DNA of 64,000 nucleotides from assembly GCF_000699445.3 (NCBI RefSeq), contig NC_067197.1, positions 29,867,809 through 29,931,808 on the forward strand. Reading direction: 5' to 3'. Positions 45,952-57,704 of the stretch are shown here, one piece after another. Source of the stretch: Schistosoma haematobium. Its lineage: Eukaryota; Platyhelminthes; Trematoda; Strigeidida; Schistosomatidae. A program made the position numbers and the translations under genes. How positions within the stretch are numbered: position 1 is the first letter of the stretch; every line of letters starts with the position of its first letter. Below the pieces are notes generated by a model. That model saw nothing but the letters and a program-made list of their open reading frames with translations. It did no database searches and was not told the origin of the DNA.

Positions 45952-47544
45952 AGTGTTTTCCATTAATTACATTATATAGTGAATATGAAAAGGTTTTTTA
46001 TTAAGCGATGACCTCAGGTATAGTGCCGATAAATCTAGCCAATCAGTAATATTCGTTTTCATTTATACACAAAAAAATGTGAATATGTCCACCATAATAA
46101 TAGATAAGATCTAGAAATTTATGTAATATGCAGGTCATTTATTTCGGCAAAAACACGAATAATACAATAAGCAATATCTGAGAAACCGATGCATATATAC
46201 ATATATACGAAAGAAAAAGTTACCCCATATATTTAAATATAAATATATGGGGTATATATACACAAGTGTAGCTTATACGAATAGTTTTTCTATAAGCTTG
46301 AACCTGACATAACATGTAAAGTGCCAAAGTTAACTTAGCCCATATATGATACATTTTCATAAGGCAACAAATCTAATCTGTCAGAAAGATCTTGATAAGT
46401 ATTACTTCATACTAGCAGTTTTGCTATAAGACTTTATATATGAAAAAAAAACTAGAAAATGATTTATGTCTATTCGAGATCTTTCTCCACAGAAGTTAAG
46501 CTTAAAATTTCAACTTTTTAAGTATACTTCTAGTTTTTCATCAATGCACAAATATTGTCTGGTTGAAAATATAATCTTCTGGAAGTTTATTAAATGTTTC
46601 ATTAGTTTAGCAGAAACATCATTTAGGCGCATAATTATATTGCGCAGATGACATGAATATAAAAACATAATGATATTTTACCGGTATGGTTATTATGATA
46701 TTTTAGTATTCTTGGATACTTTGAGCTATGTAGGTTGACTTACTTTATCTGGAAGTGAGTTTCTCAATGATTCCACATGCGTCGGTTCACTTAAATCTAG
46801 TCATCGCGTTTGCAATTGGTTGTTAACACCAAAATGAACTAACTTAACGCTTTTCGAATAACTGCAAAGTTCATTTTTACATAAAGTAACCCCTAGTGGT
46901 GTTATCCATAAAAATTATGAAAGCTCCTCAATCATACTGTATAACTTCGAGAACTCGACAACATCAAAGGAACTAACCTGAGCTGTGAATCACCTCAATC
47001 TTTTTCAAAATGTGTTAATATCCTTAATTGACGCCAAAAATCAAAGTTCAGTTCCATCAAAAATTGACATTAGCTATGAAATTTGTCCTTGTCACGAAAT
47101 GTGAGACTTTCGAGCTTAGTTCTTTGTAAAGTTATAAGTACATGCTATTAAAGAATCCCAAACCGAAAAAACATAGTAAACTCTTGTGCTCGGCTAACAA
47201 ATATTCATGTTGAGTGTTTTCATTAAGTTATCCCAAATCCTTGCCAAACTATTTAATTTATGTTAAACAATTATACAACTTTTTGTCTAAATTTGTACAA
47301 ATAATTTCACAATACTTGGGTGCTGAGTGTATAAAGCCATGAAAAAAGTTCTATTTCTAACAAACTCGGAAATTGTAGTTAAAAAATGCGCCAACATTTT
47401 TGTCGGCAGTCTGATCAAAGCTAATTTCAAATCATTCAGCATATTCATAAATAAGTTTCAATTTTGCATATACTTTAAATATTTTTACTTTAAATTCCCA
47501 ATAAAATAATCAGTATTAACAACTGAAGATGCTTAATTTGAAAC
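45352..47544. other. AT-rich DNA with an (AT)n tract, no recognised gene
   Basis: (TA)n lies at about 45911-45948. At 46220-46255 a palindrome (CCCCATATATTTAAAT ... AATATATGGGG) is visible. The less AT-rich stretch 46740-47180 has no usable frame. Confidence 0.45.
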
Positions 47545-47763
47545 TGTTGCCAGAACTCACAAGCTTTATAAGCAAATATGGATAGCGGCTAGGAGTGGAC
47601 GCGCATCTCGTCCTATTTGAGACTCGTCAGCTGGATATGTCTGCATCTCAGAGTTGATGTTCACTATGGGACTCGAACCCAGTAACATTCGCTTCGGACG
47701 CCATCGCGTTATCCACTTAGCTACTCAATCCTAATAGCCACCTGCTACCATGTTGCCAGAACT
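47545..47763 (-). mobile_element. Family A monomer with 13-bp target duplication
   Basis: The element body 47558-47750 carries the head (A box in reverse complement TTATCCACTTAGCTACT, B box GGGACTCGAACCC), hammerhead and the CTTATAAAGCTTGTG tail end. Perfect 13-bp repeats TGTTGCCAGAACT at 47545-47557 and 47751-47763 flank it. The hammerhead has core CTGACGA, but GAGAT replaces GAAAC and part of helix I after the cleavage site is deleted. There is no poly(A) tail. Confidence 0.9.
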
Positions 47764-48035
47764 ATTTTATCAAAAAACTTTCGATAGTAATTTATCAATT
47801 TTAACACCAACAGTATATTGTACTGTACATATTACGTTACTAAATTCCTTTGACAAAATTAATTTCGAAATCAGTTTTATAGATTAAAAAGTTACTATGA
47901 AAATTTAATAAACTACTGAATATTTTTTTACATTAAATTCACTGGGTGTTAATAACAGTTCCATTTAAATGCAAGTATCATTTGAACTATCTTCCAATTC
48001 CTCAAGTGAATGATACATTATCAGTATAGGAGTTT
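47764..48035. other. AT-rich DNA without recognised gene
   Basis: Nothing supportable was seen. Confidence 0.4.
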
Positions 48036-48205
48036 TGGTGATTATTAAGTTTTTAATTGAGATCATGAACTGATTGATGTTAGAGCACCATTGGAAACCT
48101 GGGAGCACTGGACGGCCATCCTGTCCTATTGTGAGACTTCTCAGAAGTGCACATCCACGATCCCGCCCACGGGATTCGAACCCAAGACCTTTAGTTTCGC
48201 ATTAG
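48036..48205 (-). repeat. Family B copy, truncated in the head
   Basis: Tail, hammerhead remnant (CTGAGAA and GACAGGAT, both core halves damaged) and B-box region are present; the copy stops at about 48205. The tail variant (GAACTGATTGATGTTAGAGC) resembles the arm at 12201-12448, suggesting a subfamily. Confidence 0.75.
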
Positions 48206-49204
48206 TTCATTAATTTTTATAATTATTATAGATTAAAATAATAAAACAATCATATTAATTTACTCAAACAAACACCACCATCATAACTATTTTTTTAAAA
48301 GTTATTTTATTCAAATTTTATTCATTTTGGACATCATTTCTTCTTTGTCTCATTTAATGATGTTAGTTGACAAGGAAATTATTTGGTGTATAATTGTGAC
48401 GAATATGGTTGCTTGTTTTAACATTTTTTAAAAGCCCCAATCGATATAATTTTTTCTTGGTTGATCAATGTTCATTGTATACGTAACAAAACTTACATTT
48501 TTTAAAAAAAAGTAAGTATATATTTTGTGTTGTACATTGTCATCTTTATTGAATAGTTAATCGTTAATTGTAATTGAATTAGATCCCGCTTACCTAGATG
48601 TAAACTGTCCATAAACATTCATGTGAATAAAAGTAACAATCATCTATTCAATAATGAATAGTTTCGAGATAGATTTTTAACGTTCTACAATTATCCAATT
48701 TATTTACAGAATGAAATAAATTTCACCATTGGCATTGCATTATAGGGAAGGAAGAATTTAAGAGAGGAAGATCAGTCTATTGTTTAATGCAAAATCTCAC
48801 AGTAACTTAGTAAAGTGTGAAAACCGTACATCAAATACATCATTTGCACATCTTTGAATTGCCTCTTACAAGTTTCATTGTTACATCATTTCTGCTGCTA
48901 TCTTAATTGCTTCAAATTTGATTATCATAGCTTTCCATTTAAATCTTCTCGACCTTCTGCTCACAGACATTCAATGACCTACTGGTGTTGCATATTACTT
49001 ATATCTGCAAACATAAGTAACATACACCACAGTATGATAGTCAAATAAAATCCAGCATTGCATCTGAGATAAATAATCTGAAGTTATTATACTTTTTATG
49101 GGATCCTTAAAAATAGGTTTTAATTTGTTCGTATAGATTCGAAACATCAAATTCTCCATTTTTACATAACATGACCACGAGTTTTAATTTGTTTTAATTC
49201 AGAA
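48206..49204. other. AT-rich DNA without recognised gene
   Basis: Nothing supportable was seen. Confidence 0.45.
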
Positions 49205-49735
49205 TATTATGTTTAAAAATGAGCTCTGCTATGGCTTCCAAATGCCGGGGTGCAGCCGAGGATGGAAAGAGTAAGCTCCCTCCCTGTATACAGCCACTGC
49301 CAGTGAAGTCCTACTCACTGCCTTCTCATGGCAGGGGTGTTGTTTATGAAATTGAGAGGACGAAAAGCGAATGTCCGGTGCTTTAACAGGGTCGGTGAAT
49401 ATGGAGGATCCACCTAGGGGAGTTGGATACCTTGATTTCAAACCAATAATGCACATGGGCTCCAGAATCCTGAGGGAAAAAGTGGCGTACGCACCAATTA
49501 TTGGTCATCAGCTACCATGGAACTACATCTACTGATGTTGCTCCACTGCCTTATGGATCAGACCTACATGTCGAAGGTTCCAGATGTGGCCGCCTAAGAA
49601 AATGGCTTGCTTCTGTCTGGGCACCCGATCAGTGTCACAGCCCACACACAAATTAAGTGAATTGTGTGGCGCATATGTATTTGGCACCCCTTTGTATCAA
49701 TATTTATGTGTTCAAATGAATAAATAAATAACATT
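49205..49735 (+). repeat. Unidentified non-AT-rich repeat-like block ending in an AATAAATAAATAA tail
   Basis: About 500 bp of clearly higher GC than its surroundings, starting near GCTATGGCTTCC. It ends in TTCAAATGAATAAATAAATAAC, which resembles the 3' untranslated end and simple tail of a non-LTR retrotransposon. It has no long frame; a 75-codon minus frame (49229-49456) is not convincing. I believe it is a dispersed schistosome repeat, but this window holds no second copy to prove it. Confidence 0.45.
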
Positions 49736-50543
49736 TATGATATAAAGAAGTATATGGAATATTTTGATAAACATATTAATTGCTTTTCGAAGAGTTGTTG
49801 AAATTATTTATCTGAAGCTAACTTAAATTGGCTAAAGCAAGATACTGTTTAGGCTGTGTCCATATTGTTTGGCTTTCCTTAAAATTTCTTTCCACCTCAA
49901 AAGATAAATCATACACAAACTAGTACCAGTAAAAACAGAAGTTGAAAGCGCTTATGAGAAAACTAGATTGTAAGCTTTACAGGTGTAAGGAATTTAACAG
50001 AAAGCTGATAGAACGTTTTAAATAGTATTTTTTTTAGTCAATCACTAGAGTGGTATAAACCCTAGACAAATATATTTATTTCAAAAATTTAAAATTTAAA
50101 ACTACTAGTAATTATAAACACAGTATCATTTGAGTTGTGGTAGTTGATCATCGGAAGAGAAGTAAGTGATGAAACAATAATGGATTTGTTGAGTTAGTTG
50201 TTTTGTCAACATTATATATATAATCATTAAAAACAATGTAAATGCATTAGGATAGTCAAAGTACCACGCCTAACTAATTGACTTTTCCTAAAGTGTCTTC
50301 TTGTTTAATCTAATCTACATCTCTCTCTCTCTGTCTCTCGATATACATTTTTGTTATTCAAAATATTTCAGTCTCTCGTGAACATTAGCAATTTTGTTGA
50401 TAAATGTTACGAAATAGTTAATTGACAGTTTAGATAGATAGATAGTGCAAACAGGTATATGGCACGATGGCTGGTAATAAGATTAATAACGATAGCAACT
50501 ACAGTAATAGCACTGAGAGAACTGGTGTACTTATAAACGCTTA

Positions 50544-50602
<59 letters not shown>

Positions 50603-50703
50603 CTTTAGAATAAATGAAATCACATCCAAATGCAATCAATTTTCCCAAATCGATAATGAATGAAATCAGGCGTGAAATTCGAAAGTAACAAATCTTTCAG
50701 TAG

Positions 50704-50745
<42 letters not shown>

Positions 50746-51936
50746 GAGAATACTTGTCAAATAAAAGCTGTCGTGACTCATATTTGTTCTAGTAGACAGG
50801 TCACGGAAGTAAAATAACAATGACTTCTTAATATGTTATTGGGGGCTGTGATGAGGGTATGGGAAAATCACTGATGCTTAGTTATGAGGACAGGAAACTT
50901 AAAACGATAACTGTTTATTGTTTCTGAAGGGTAGATGGAACCTAGATTTTATATCATATTACTGAATATGACTAACTCTACTCTTTATAATTACATAGCA
51001 TTAAAACAAAGTTAACGCCTATTCTGGAGTGTTAAGTTTGGCCTAAATATTACTGATTTAATACGTAAGCACATTAAAAATTGGTACTAAATTCAAGATT
51101 TTCGCTGATAATAACAACTATTGCTCAATACCATATTCCCTCCCTCCTCTAGTTAGTCGATACAACTGTTTTTCCGTTATTCACTAAAACCCGAAAAAAA
51201 ACTCACCCGAAAGCTGATAGTTGTAAGGTTATTTGATAGAAGAGGCTGAAATTTAGTATTTTAAACAGTATCAGATAAGTAAATGTCTGTTGATATTGAT
51301 AATAATAATAATAATAATAATGAACACCTTAATGAAATACTGAAATTAATTTACACTTGTCATAGCTGACAGAAAAGAAATACAATGCATAATTTGGTGA
51401 TTAGTTATATTTCTCACTTAAATTGGTTAATTTATTGATATCATAAATTACATACTTAAATTATTGACTACTGAATGTAACCTCCTAGTTTGATGTATTC
51501 AAATTGAACCACTGACTGGATAGTTAGATGAATTAATCTTTTGTTATTTGAATCACTTAAATAGTTGGAACATAATAAACACTTCATCTACATTTTCAAT
51601 CTTTCCTCACGTTTCGAACAATATCAGTCACTGTTCCGTTATACAGTAACAAATAAACAGTTATATCTATGGTCATGACAAGTAGAAGTATCAGGATTTT
51701 GTCAGGTCATTACAATCGGATAACAGTAAACACTCTAGTGAAACGCTGAAAACAGTAAACATCCATCTTGTCATTATTGATAACTGCTAATAGTTTTATA
51801 TTTTATTTTGCGCCTTTCAATAAATGGGCCTGTCAACATCAAACTTTCATGAATATGACAATATTTAGTTTAGTGATAATTAATTGCCTGTAAATAAATA
51901 CATTTAATATTCATAATCGTTCAATTCAAATAAATA
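49736..51936. other. AT-rich DNA with two (AT)n tracts, no recognised gene
   Basis: (TA)n at 50547-50600 and 50707-50743, CTCTCT at about 50320-50338, and ATA tract at about 51296-51322. Confidence 0.45.
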
Positions 51937-52018
51937 AGACGAAACAGCCGTCCAGTGCTTCCAGGTTTTCCATGGTGGTCTAGTTTCAATTCACTCATGA
52001 TCTCAACCATTGAAATCT
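51937..52018 (+). repeat. Family B 3' fragment
   Basis: It begins inside the hammerhead at GACGAAACAGCCGTCCAGTG and continues through the tail to CTCAACCATTGAAAT. This is a 5'-truncated copy. Confidence 0.8.
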
Positions 52019-52609
52019 AAAACTGTTACTTTGATTTCAATATTTAAGCAGTTGGGAAATAGGTAACTAAAATATTTGACCAGGTTCTGAAGCTAAGAGT
52101 TTATGAATTAAAAACTAATATTTAACAAACATACTTAATAGAATAACTTTATAAGGAATAAGTTTTCAGGTTAAGTAATCGAAAAAAAAATTTGACCAAA
52201 CAAGTATTATGTTGAATAGATTAGTTCGTTATTGAAACAAAAAGCAGGATAAAACATTCTGGTTTCAGTAAATGGTAAGTAATAGAAGTCTGTCAGTAAG
52301 AGCAACAAATAAATTGCTTTTTTCTTCAGTCATTTAGATAGAAGCATATGTAACAATGAAATACATAATACAACAATAAAAAATTGAAGTTATAAATTAG
52401 TCCTCTACCAGTTTATCATTCAACTCTGATAATAAATTTTGAAGATTATGTAATCAGTGAGATTACATTAAGACTAATGTACAAGGTTCAATCTGACAAA
52501 TGGACTTTGAACAATGTCATTATATATTATATATCATGTATAGTTGAATGTTGTTTATTCGACTATGTCATCTGTTTATAAGTCAACATTTAATCGACCT
52601 ATAAATAAA
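52019..52609. other. AT-rich DNA without recognised gene
   Basis: Nothing supportable was seen. Confidence 0.4.
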
Positions 52610-53071
52610 TAATAAAATAATTTTTTTAGTGGTTGAGATTATGAACCAATTGAAGCTAGACCACCATGGAAAACCTAAAAGCACTAGACGGTCGTTTCAT
52701 CCATTGTGGGACTCCTCAGCATTGCTCATCCACCATCCCGCCTTGCGCGATTCGGACCCAGGACCTATCAATATCGCGCGCGAGCGTTTAACCACTAGAC
52801 CACTGAGCGGACATCCAGTGGTGTTAATGTCTTACTTCAACTAATCCACGAAATTAAGCAACACATCCACCATCGTCATCAGTGATTTACTATCTCACAA
52901 CAGACCTGGTTGAACTCCAATGGTTACTGCTTCTCACTAGAACCCCAAGAAATACCTCTTGAAGTCAGTCACTAGCGAGGAGTCCCACTATAGGACTATA
53001 CACTCATGATCTCAACCATTAAAAAATACTATAATATCCACAAAACCCCTTCTGATACTAATAAAATAATT
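52610..53071. mobile_element. Family B inverted pair with 13-bp target duplication
   Basis: The minus copy (52628-52980) has tail, hammerhead, head and the long 5' extension. It joins a plus-oriented hammerhead scrap (GAGGAGTCCCACTATAGGAC at about 52977) and plus tail (to 53058). Perfect 13-bp repeats TAATAAAATAATT at 52610-52622 and 53059-53071 bracket it. The minus hammerhead keeps CTGAGGA but has GGATGAAAC. Confidence 0.85.
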
Positions 53072-54039
53072 AAAAACTGAACGTCTTCTAATGAGACAGT
53101 CCTGTAAAAAATATCTTTAAGAATATAAAAATAGTCCTTTGACATGTTTTCAAAAAAAATCATTCAGAGATAGAAAAATTTGGCATCAAAATTAAAATAA
53201 ATTAATCGTTAAGGCACTATGTGATGAATATCCCTCCAGACTGAAATTCAGTAGACACTGTTTGTTTGTTTTTTAATAAAAAACTGAAGGTTTGTGAATA
53301 AATGATTCATTACGATTTTAGTTGCTAAACAATATGGACCAGTAGCCATGATTACATAAAAGCGAGCTTATTATCGTTATATTTTCTAAAGTGAATATTG
53401 TTATCAAACCACAAAACTAGAATATTATAGTCTAATATTTCCTATTCAAACCTATTCACCTACAAATACATTACAGGTGTGTGTGTAGATATGGCTTGAT
53501 GAATACTTCACAACAAATAATTTAGAATGAAAACACTTAAAATAATTATAGACTATCATATCAAAAATTATACAAAATCTATGTTAACTTACCAATTAAA
53601 TGACAACTTGAGTTTGTTAGAAATACTAATGCAGACAGGAAATGTCAATACAAGCATTTTAATTCAGTAGTAGAATTTTACACTCCAGAAAAAAAAAAGA
53701 AACCCAAATAAAAACACTTCACTAGTGATAACTTGAAAAATCATTGAGAGCACTAATTTGAAATTAACTTGGATATAGTTTTTAAATCTAACAGTCATTC
53801 AATGAAACCTTGAAAATAGCCCAACAAAAATTTTGTATTGGATTTAAGCTTTTTTTAAAAAACCATGTTCAATTAGAGAAATATTCACAACAACAACAAC
53901 AACAACAACAACAAATTTAGTTAAATTCCACCACTGTTATATTCATAATTTGAAAATATTGATTTTAAACCTCTGTTAAAACTTATCCAAAGTATTAATG
54001 AAAATGAGTACATTTTGTTGTTAACTAGCTAGTTAGTTT
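53072..54039. other. AT-rich DNA with a CAA tract, no recognised gene
   Basis: (CAA)n at about 53888-53914. Nothing else was recognised. Confidence 0.45.
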
Positions 54040-54140
54040 TCTACAGAATGGGGTCGCGAACCTCATGCCCAACCATCCTCTTTTGTCCGGATTTGAGACC
54101 GGCAGTAGCCCCAGAGAAGCTTCAAGCAGAGTCAGCTAAG
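54040..54140 (-). repeat. Probable 5'-end fragment of an RTE-like LINE
   Basis: On the minus strand, CTACTGCCGGTCTCAAATCC followed by an AGAGGATGGTTGGGCATG-like run is similar to 57735-57785 (TTACTGCCGGTTACAAGCCC), the 5' region of the RTE copy there. It stands out as GC-richer. No coding part is attached. Confidence 0.5.
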
Positions 54141-54244
54141 ATTGAAAGCCATATTGAAATTTCTCTCTCAATATAAAAGAATCTTTCAATTTATTGTTTA
54201 AACAAAAGGACAAATATATCAGGGGATTTATAGAACAGATAAAC

Positions 54245-54312
54245 TATGGTTAGTCCTACTTGAGATTCACCGGTTGGATATACTTACATCTCCAACATAT
54301 TTTCCTCTAAGC
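54245..54312 (-). repeat. Very diverged family A hammerhead remnant
   Basis: AGTCCTACTTGAGATTCACC and GGTTGGATATACTTACATCTC correspond to the helix II, core and helix I region of family A in reverse complement. The core is lost. Confidence 0.4.
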
Positions 54313-55052
54313 TACCGAGCCAAAATAATTACTAATTTGTTCAGTAGGTCTAATGTCTAAAATTTTTTCATAAAAGTTACAATAAAATGAACAAATTAAG
54401 GCAATTCGCACAGGATGCACTTATGTTGAAAATGATTTCAAAATCAATAATGGGATAATTTAGACTCTTACTGTTAACCGATTTCTTCAAATAGCATTTG
54501 CTGATAGGTGACTTTATTAACCCTAAAATTCCGTCAGTTATTAGTGGGTAACTCGTTAAAATGGAAAACTTGCAAAACACTTATTCAACAATGATATAAT
54601 CACTAAGTACTATGTACTTTGAACAAATTTCAACTGAGATAACATACATCTATATCTTTATTGATACAGATTTTCATTATATATTACCGCTAAATTATAT
54701 CATTTGATGTTTGTTTTCATAACCAATTTTCATATCAAATGTTTTCTCTTAGTTACAGACTAATCTACTGATGGTTGTCTTAATTCTGCATGAAATTAAA
54801 ATCCTGATCATCATTTTTGCGACGAACACGATACTTTTAAATTTCCAAATAGATCTTCAATGTACTGATAAAAATCTCTTTAAAATAGGTTTTCTAGACA
54901 AGGTAAAACATTTATCGAGCATCCTCTTAGTTTTTACTGGTACCCAGTCGGGATCAATGTGTGATAAATATCATCCAGAAACACTATTATCTACTATAGT
55001 TGTAAATTTAAAATAGTCAACAATATATAACATCAAAATTCAATATTCATAT
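54313..55052. other. AT-rich DNA without recognised gene
   Basis: An 81-codon frame at 54771-55016 has no family features. Confidence 0.4.
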
Positions 55053-55123
55053 AAATTTCAATGAAATTTCACAGGTTGAAATCATGAGTCGATTGAAGCT
55101 AGACCACCATTGAAAACCTGGAA

Positions 55124-55169
55124 GCACTGGACGGCCGTTTCGTCCTGGTATGGGACTCCTCAGCAGTGC
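55124..55169 (-). ncRNA. Type I hammerhead ribozyme, family B, intact
   Basis: In RNA sense: helix I GCACTG/CAGTGC perfect, core CTGAGGA, helix II GTCC/GGAC around CATACCA, GAAAC, helix III ACGG/CCGT, cleavage after CCGTC. This is the cleanest family B ribozyme in the window. Confidence 0.8.
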
Positions 55170-55504
55170 GCATCCACGATCCCGCACCACGCGGGGCTCG
55201 AACCAAGGACCTACTGGCTTCGCGCGCGAGCACTCAACCACTAGACCACTGAGCCGGCATCCAACGGTGTTAATGTCTAACTTCAACCAATCGACGAAGT
55301 TGCGTTACCAGTGGAGTTCAACCGGTCTGTTGTGAGATAACAACTCACTGAAGACAATGGTGTACGGTGGCGCAACTTCGTGGATTGGTTGAAGTTAGAC
55401 ATTAACACCATTGGATGCCGGCTCAGTGGTCTAGTGGTTAAGTGCTCGCGCGCGAAGCCAGTAGGTCCTGGTTCGAGCCCCGCGTGGTGCGGGATCGTGG
55501 ATGC

Positions 55505-55550
55505 GCACCGCTGAGGAGACCCATACCAGGACGAAACGGCCGTCCAGTGC
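55505..55550 (+). ncRNA. Hammerhead ribozyme, family B, weakened stems
   Basis: It is the right-arm partner of 55124-55169. The core CTGAGGA/GAAAC and helix III are intact, but helix I has one mismatch (GCACCG) and helix II one (GACC against GGAC). Confidence 0.6.
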
Positions 55551-55650
55551 TTCCAGGCTTTCAATGGTGGTCTAGCTTCAACTGACTCATGATTTCAACC
55601 TGTGAAATTTCTAAAACTCTCCACAAAACCCATTCTGAAAATTTCAATGA

Positions 55651-56013
55651 ATTAACTGCATTGAGTTAATGTATTCAATGAAATTAAACTATGTAACATT
55701 ATACCATTTTGGCTTAGATCTTTATATAAATTAATCTATGTATATGTCTAAAAAGAAGTAATATTCACACATATTGACTGGTTGTCAATTGAACAATATG
55801 AAAGAATTATAAAATCGCGTGCATATGAGCATATTTTAATCCATTACTCATTGATTAATGAACAAGAAAAGCAAATATAGCTTTTGTACAGTCTCTATAT
55901 AATTAATGAAGACTGAGAATGGAATAAAGTCTAAATACTGATAAAATCTTACTTCGTAATAACCTTCTAGAAGTATAATATAATATGAAAATTGCTAGAC
56001 GTTTCCCAGTCTA

Positions 56014-56091
<78 letters not shown>

Positions 56092-56483
56092 GTTTGTTCC
56101 AAAAGAAAGTCATAAACGGGACTGTTTTGATAATTGGAGTTAATGGAAAAGAACTTCCTGGAGTGTTTTGTTTGTAGATCTATATAAGTGAACATTATAT
56201 GTAAATTTGATGTCGCCGATGCTTTTTTGTACCGGTTAAAACATGGTGTCATACAGAATCACAACTAAAAACATTAAGTTATTAAACTTACATTACATTT
56301 TCTAAATGATTAAAATGGTTATATCTAATATTAAGTATTTTCAATGATCACTACAACTATACTAACATATAAATTTTGAAAGAGTTTTCCTTAGACGTTA
56401 CACTTAGCGATTGTTTTTTTGGATAAATTCTTATTCTAAATTCAATATTAGACTTATATTGTCTTTTAAGAAGTTCTAGATAG
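55651..56483. other. AT-rich DNA with a long (TA)n tract
   Basis: (TA)n spans 56017-56087 (71 bp, the longest in the window). The 85-codon minus frame here reads through the microsatellite and is not a gene. Confidence 0.6.
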
Positions 56484-56822
56484 AACAACTAAGAATTCAC
56501 TTGGTATTGTTTGGCTTGTATCTTCCCATTGAGGTTCTAAGACTGCAATTGATCAGTCTGTTATTGGCATATGTGCATACTGTGCGTATGCCTCGATATC
56601 ACCTTAATTCACAAGCTATTTGTAAGCAATGATGGATAGTGGCTAGCAGTGGAATCCAGGACGCGCGTTTCGTCCTGTTTGGGACTCGTCAGCTGGATGT
56701 ACCTGCATTTCGGAGTTGATGTTCACTCTGGGACTCGAACCCAGTAGCATTCGCTTCAAACGCCATCACGTTATCCACTCGGCTACTGAGTCCTGATAGC
56801 CACTTGCTTGTGCAACAACTAA
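56484..56822 (-). mobile_element. Family A full-length monomer, intact ribozyme
   Basis: The body 56493-56813 has, in RNA sense, a head with TAGCCGAGTGGATAACGTG and GGGTTCGAGTCCC, hammerhead, GCTAGCCACTATCCATC, and the long tail ending near ATACCAAGTGAATTC. AACAACTAA at 56484-56492 and 56814-56822 is a probable 9-bp target duplication. This is the best preserved Sm-alpha-like copy. Confidence 0.88.
56654..56698 (-). ncRNA. Type I hammerhead ribozyme, family A (Sm-alpha type), intact
   Basis: Helix I ATCCAG/CTGGAT perfect, core CTGACGA, helix II GTCC/GGAC with CAAACA loop, GAAAC, loopless helix III ACGC/GCGT, and cleavage after GCGTC (between minus-strand positions 56660 and 56659). It matches the published Schistosoma hammerhead layout in every core position. 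Confidence 0.88.
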
Positions 56823-57419
56823 ATATGATAATCATGTTATTAATATTATTGTAAGGAACTTTTAATGTCTGAAATAACCTCATGATGATAATAATAAACT
56901 GTTAAATTAAATAATAATAAAAACCAAGTGACTTTGATTCATATATCAACTGACACAAAGTTTGAACTAATGATTTTGTCAACTGAATTGAAGCATCTAA
57001 TATCAATCGAAATCTGCTGCAATGTCAATCCATTTAACTTGATAGTTACACTGTAAAACTCATCAACCAATTTCAATCAACATATAGGACATGAAGAACA
57101 GTATTGGTAATTATTTATGATATTTTATTCAATTCGTTATATCCTACCTGGATTCATGTATTGTTCTGTTCTATTTTTCATTGAATTCCTTTCCATATAG
57201 TAAATTTTAATTATGATTTTGATACTAAAATAATTCCTATTGTAATCAGCTACTTGTATCTTAACAAAATAATGTGAATCTTCGTCATCAATATAAAGAA
57301 TTGAGATTACATCCTTATTGATAATTTTTTCTTTTCAAACGACGGTTTAGAAATCGTACCTGTCACACAAGTGAATAAACGTCTCACCTTAATAGAACAG
57401 TGAATAATACGTACGACTT
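56823..57419. other. AT-rich DNA without recognised gene
   Basis: Nothing supportable was seen. Confidence 0.4.
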
Positions 57420-57515
57420 CGAGTCCCGACGTGATTATCTACACAGAGATAAAGTACATCCAGCTGATCAGTTACAAGTAGGACAAAACGAATGACTTGG
57501 ATTCCACTTCTAGAT
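57420..57515 (+). repeat. Diverged family A fragment
   Basis: CGAGTCCCGACGTG, AAGTACATCCAGCTGATCAG and TTGGATTCCACTTCTAG keep the family A order; helix II is shifted and GAAAC reads CAAAACG. Confidence 0.65.
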
Positions 57516-57704
57516 ACAACCCATTAATTCTATAGAAAAAATGTACATCTATGTTGTTTCACAGTAATCGTGCTTCTTATCTTAAGTTGGGACATAAAAT
57601 GTTTTACTTATGATATAATTTACTCCATCCAGACAATTGATTAGCACAATTCTTCAAAATAATGCTGTCAAGATTATGAGTATTATTTTTTTGTAGTAGA
57701 CTAC

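Larger units (their letters stand above)
55053..55650. mobile_element. Near-complete family B inverted dimer with 12-bp target duplication
   Basis: Left minus arm 55065-55300 and right plus arm about 55375-55638 are near mirror images. Each has tail, hammerhead and tRNA-like head (AGTGGTCTAGTGGTTAAGTG, GGTTCGAGCCCCGCG), with heads pointing to the centre and the 5' extensions meeting at about 55300-55375. Perfect 12-bp repeats AAATTTCAATGA at 55053-55064 and 55639-55650 flank the 574-bp unit. The left arm lacks the terminal TCAGAAGGGG..GGAGATT segment that the right arm keeps. Transcription from either head would run outward. Confidence 0.9.

Noticed and set aside
55995..56252. 85-codon minus-strand frame ending in an Ile-Tyr repeat
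   Set aside because: It reads through the (TA)n tract; no other coding evidence.
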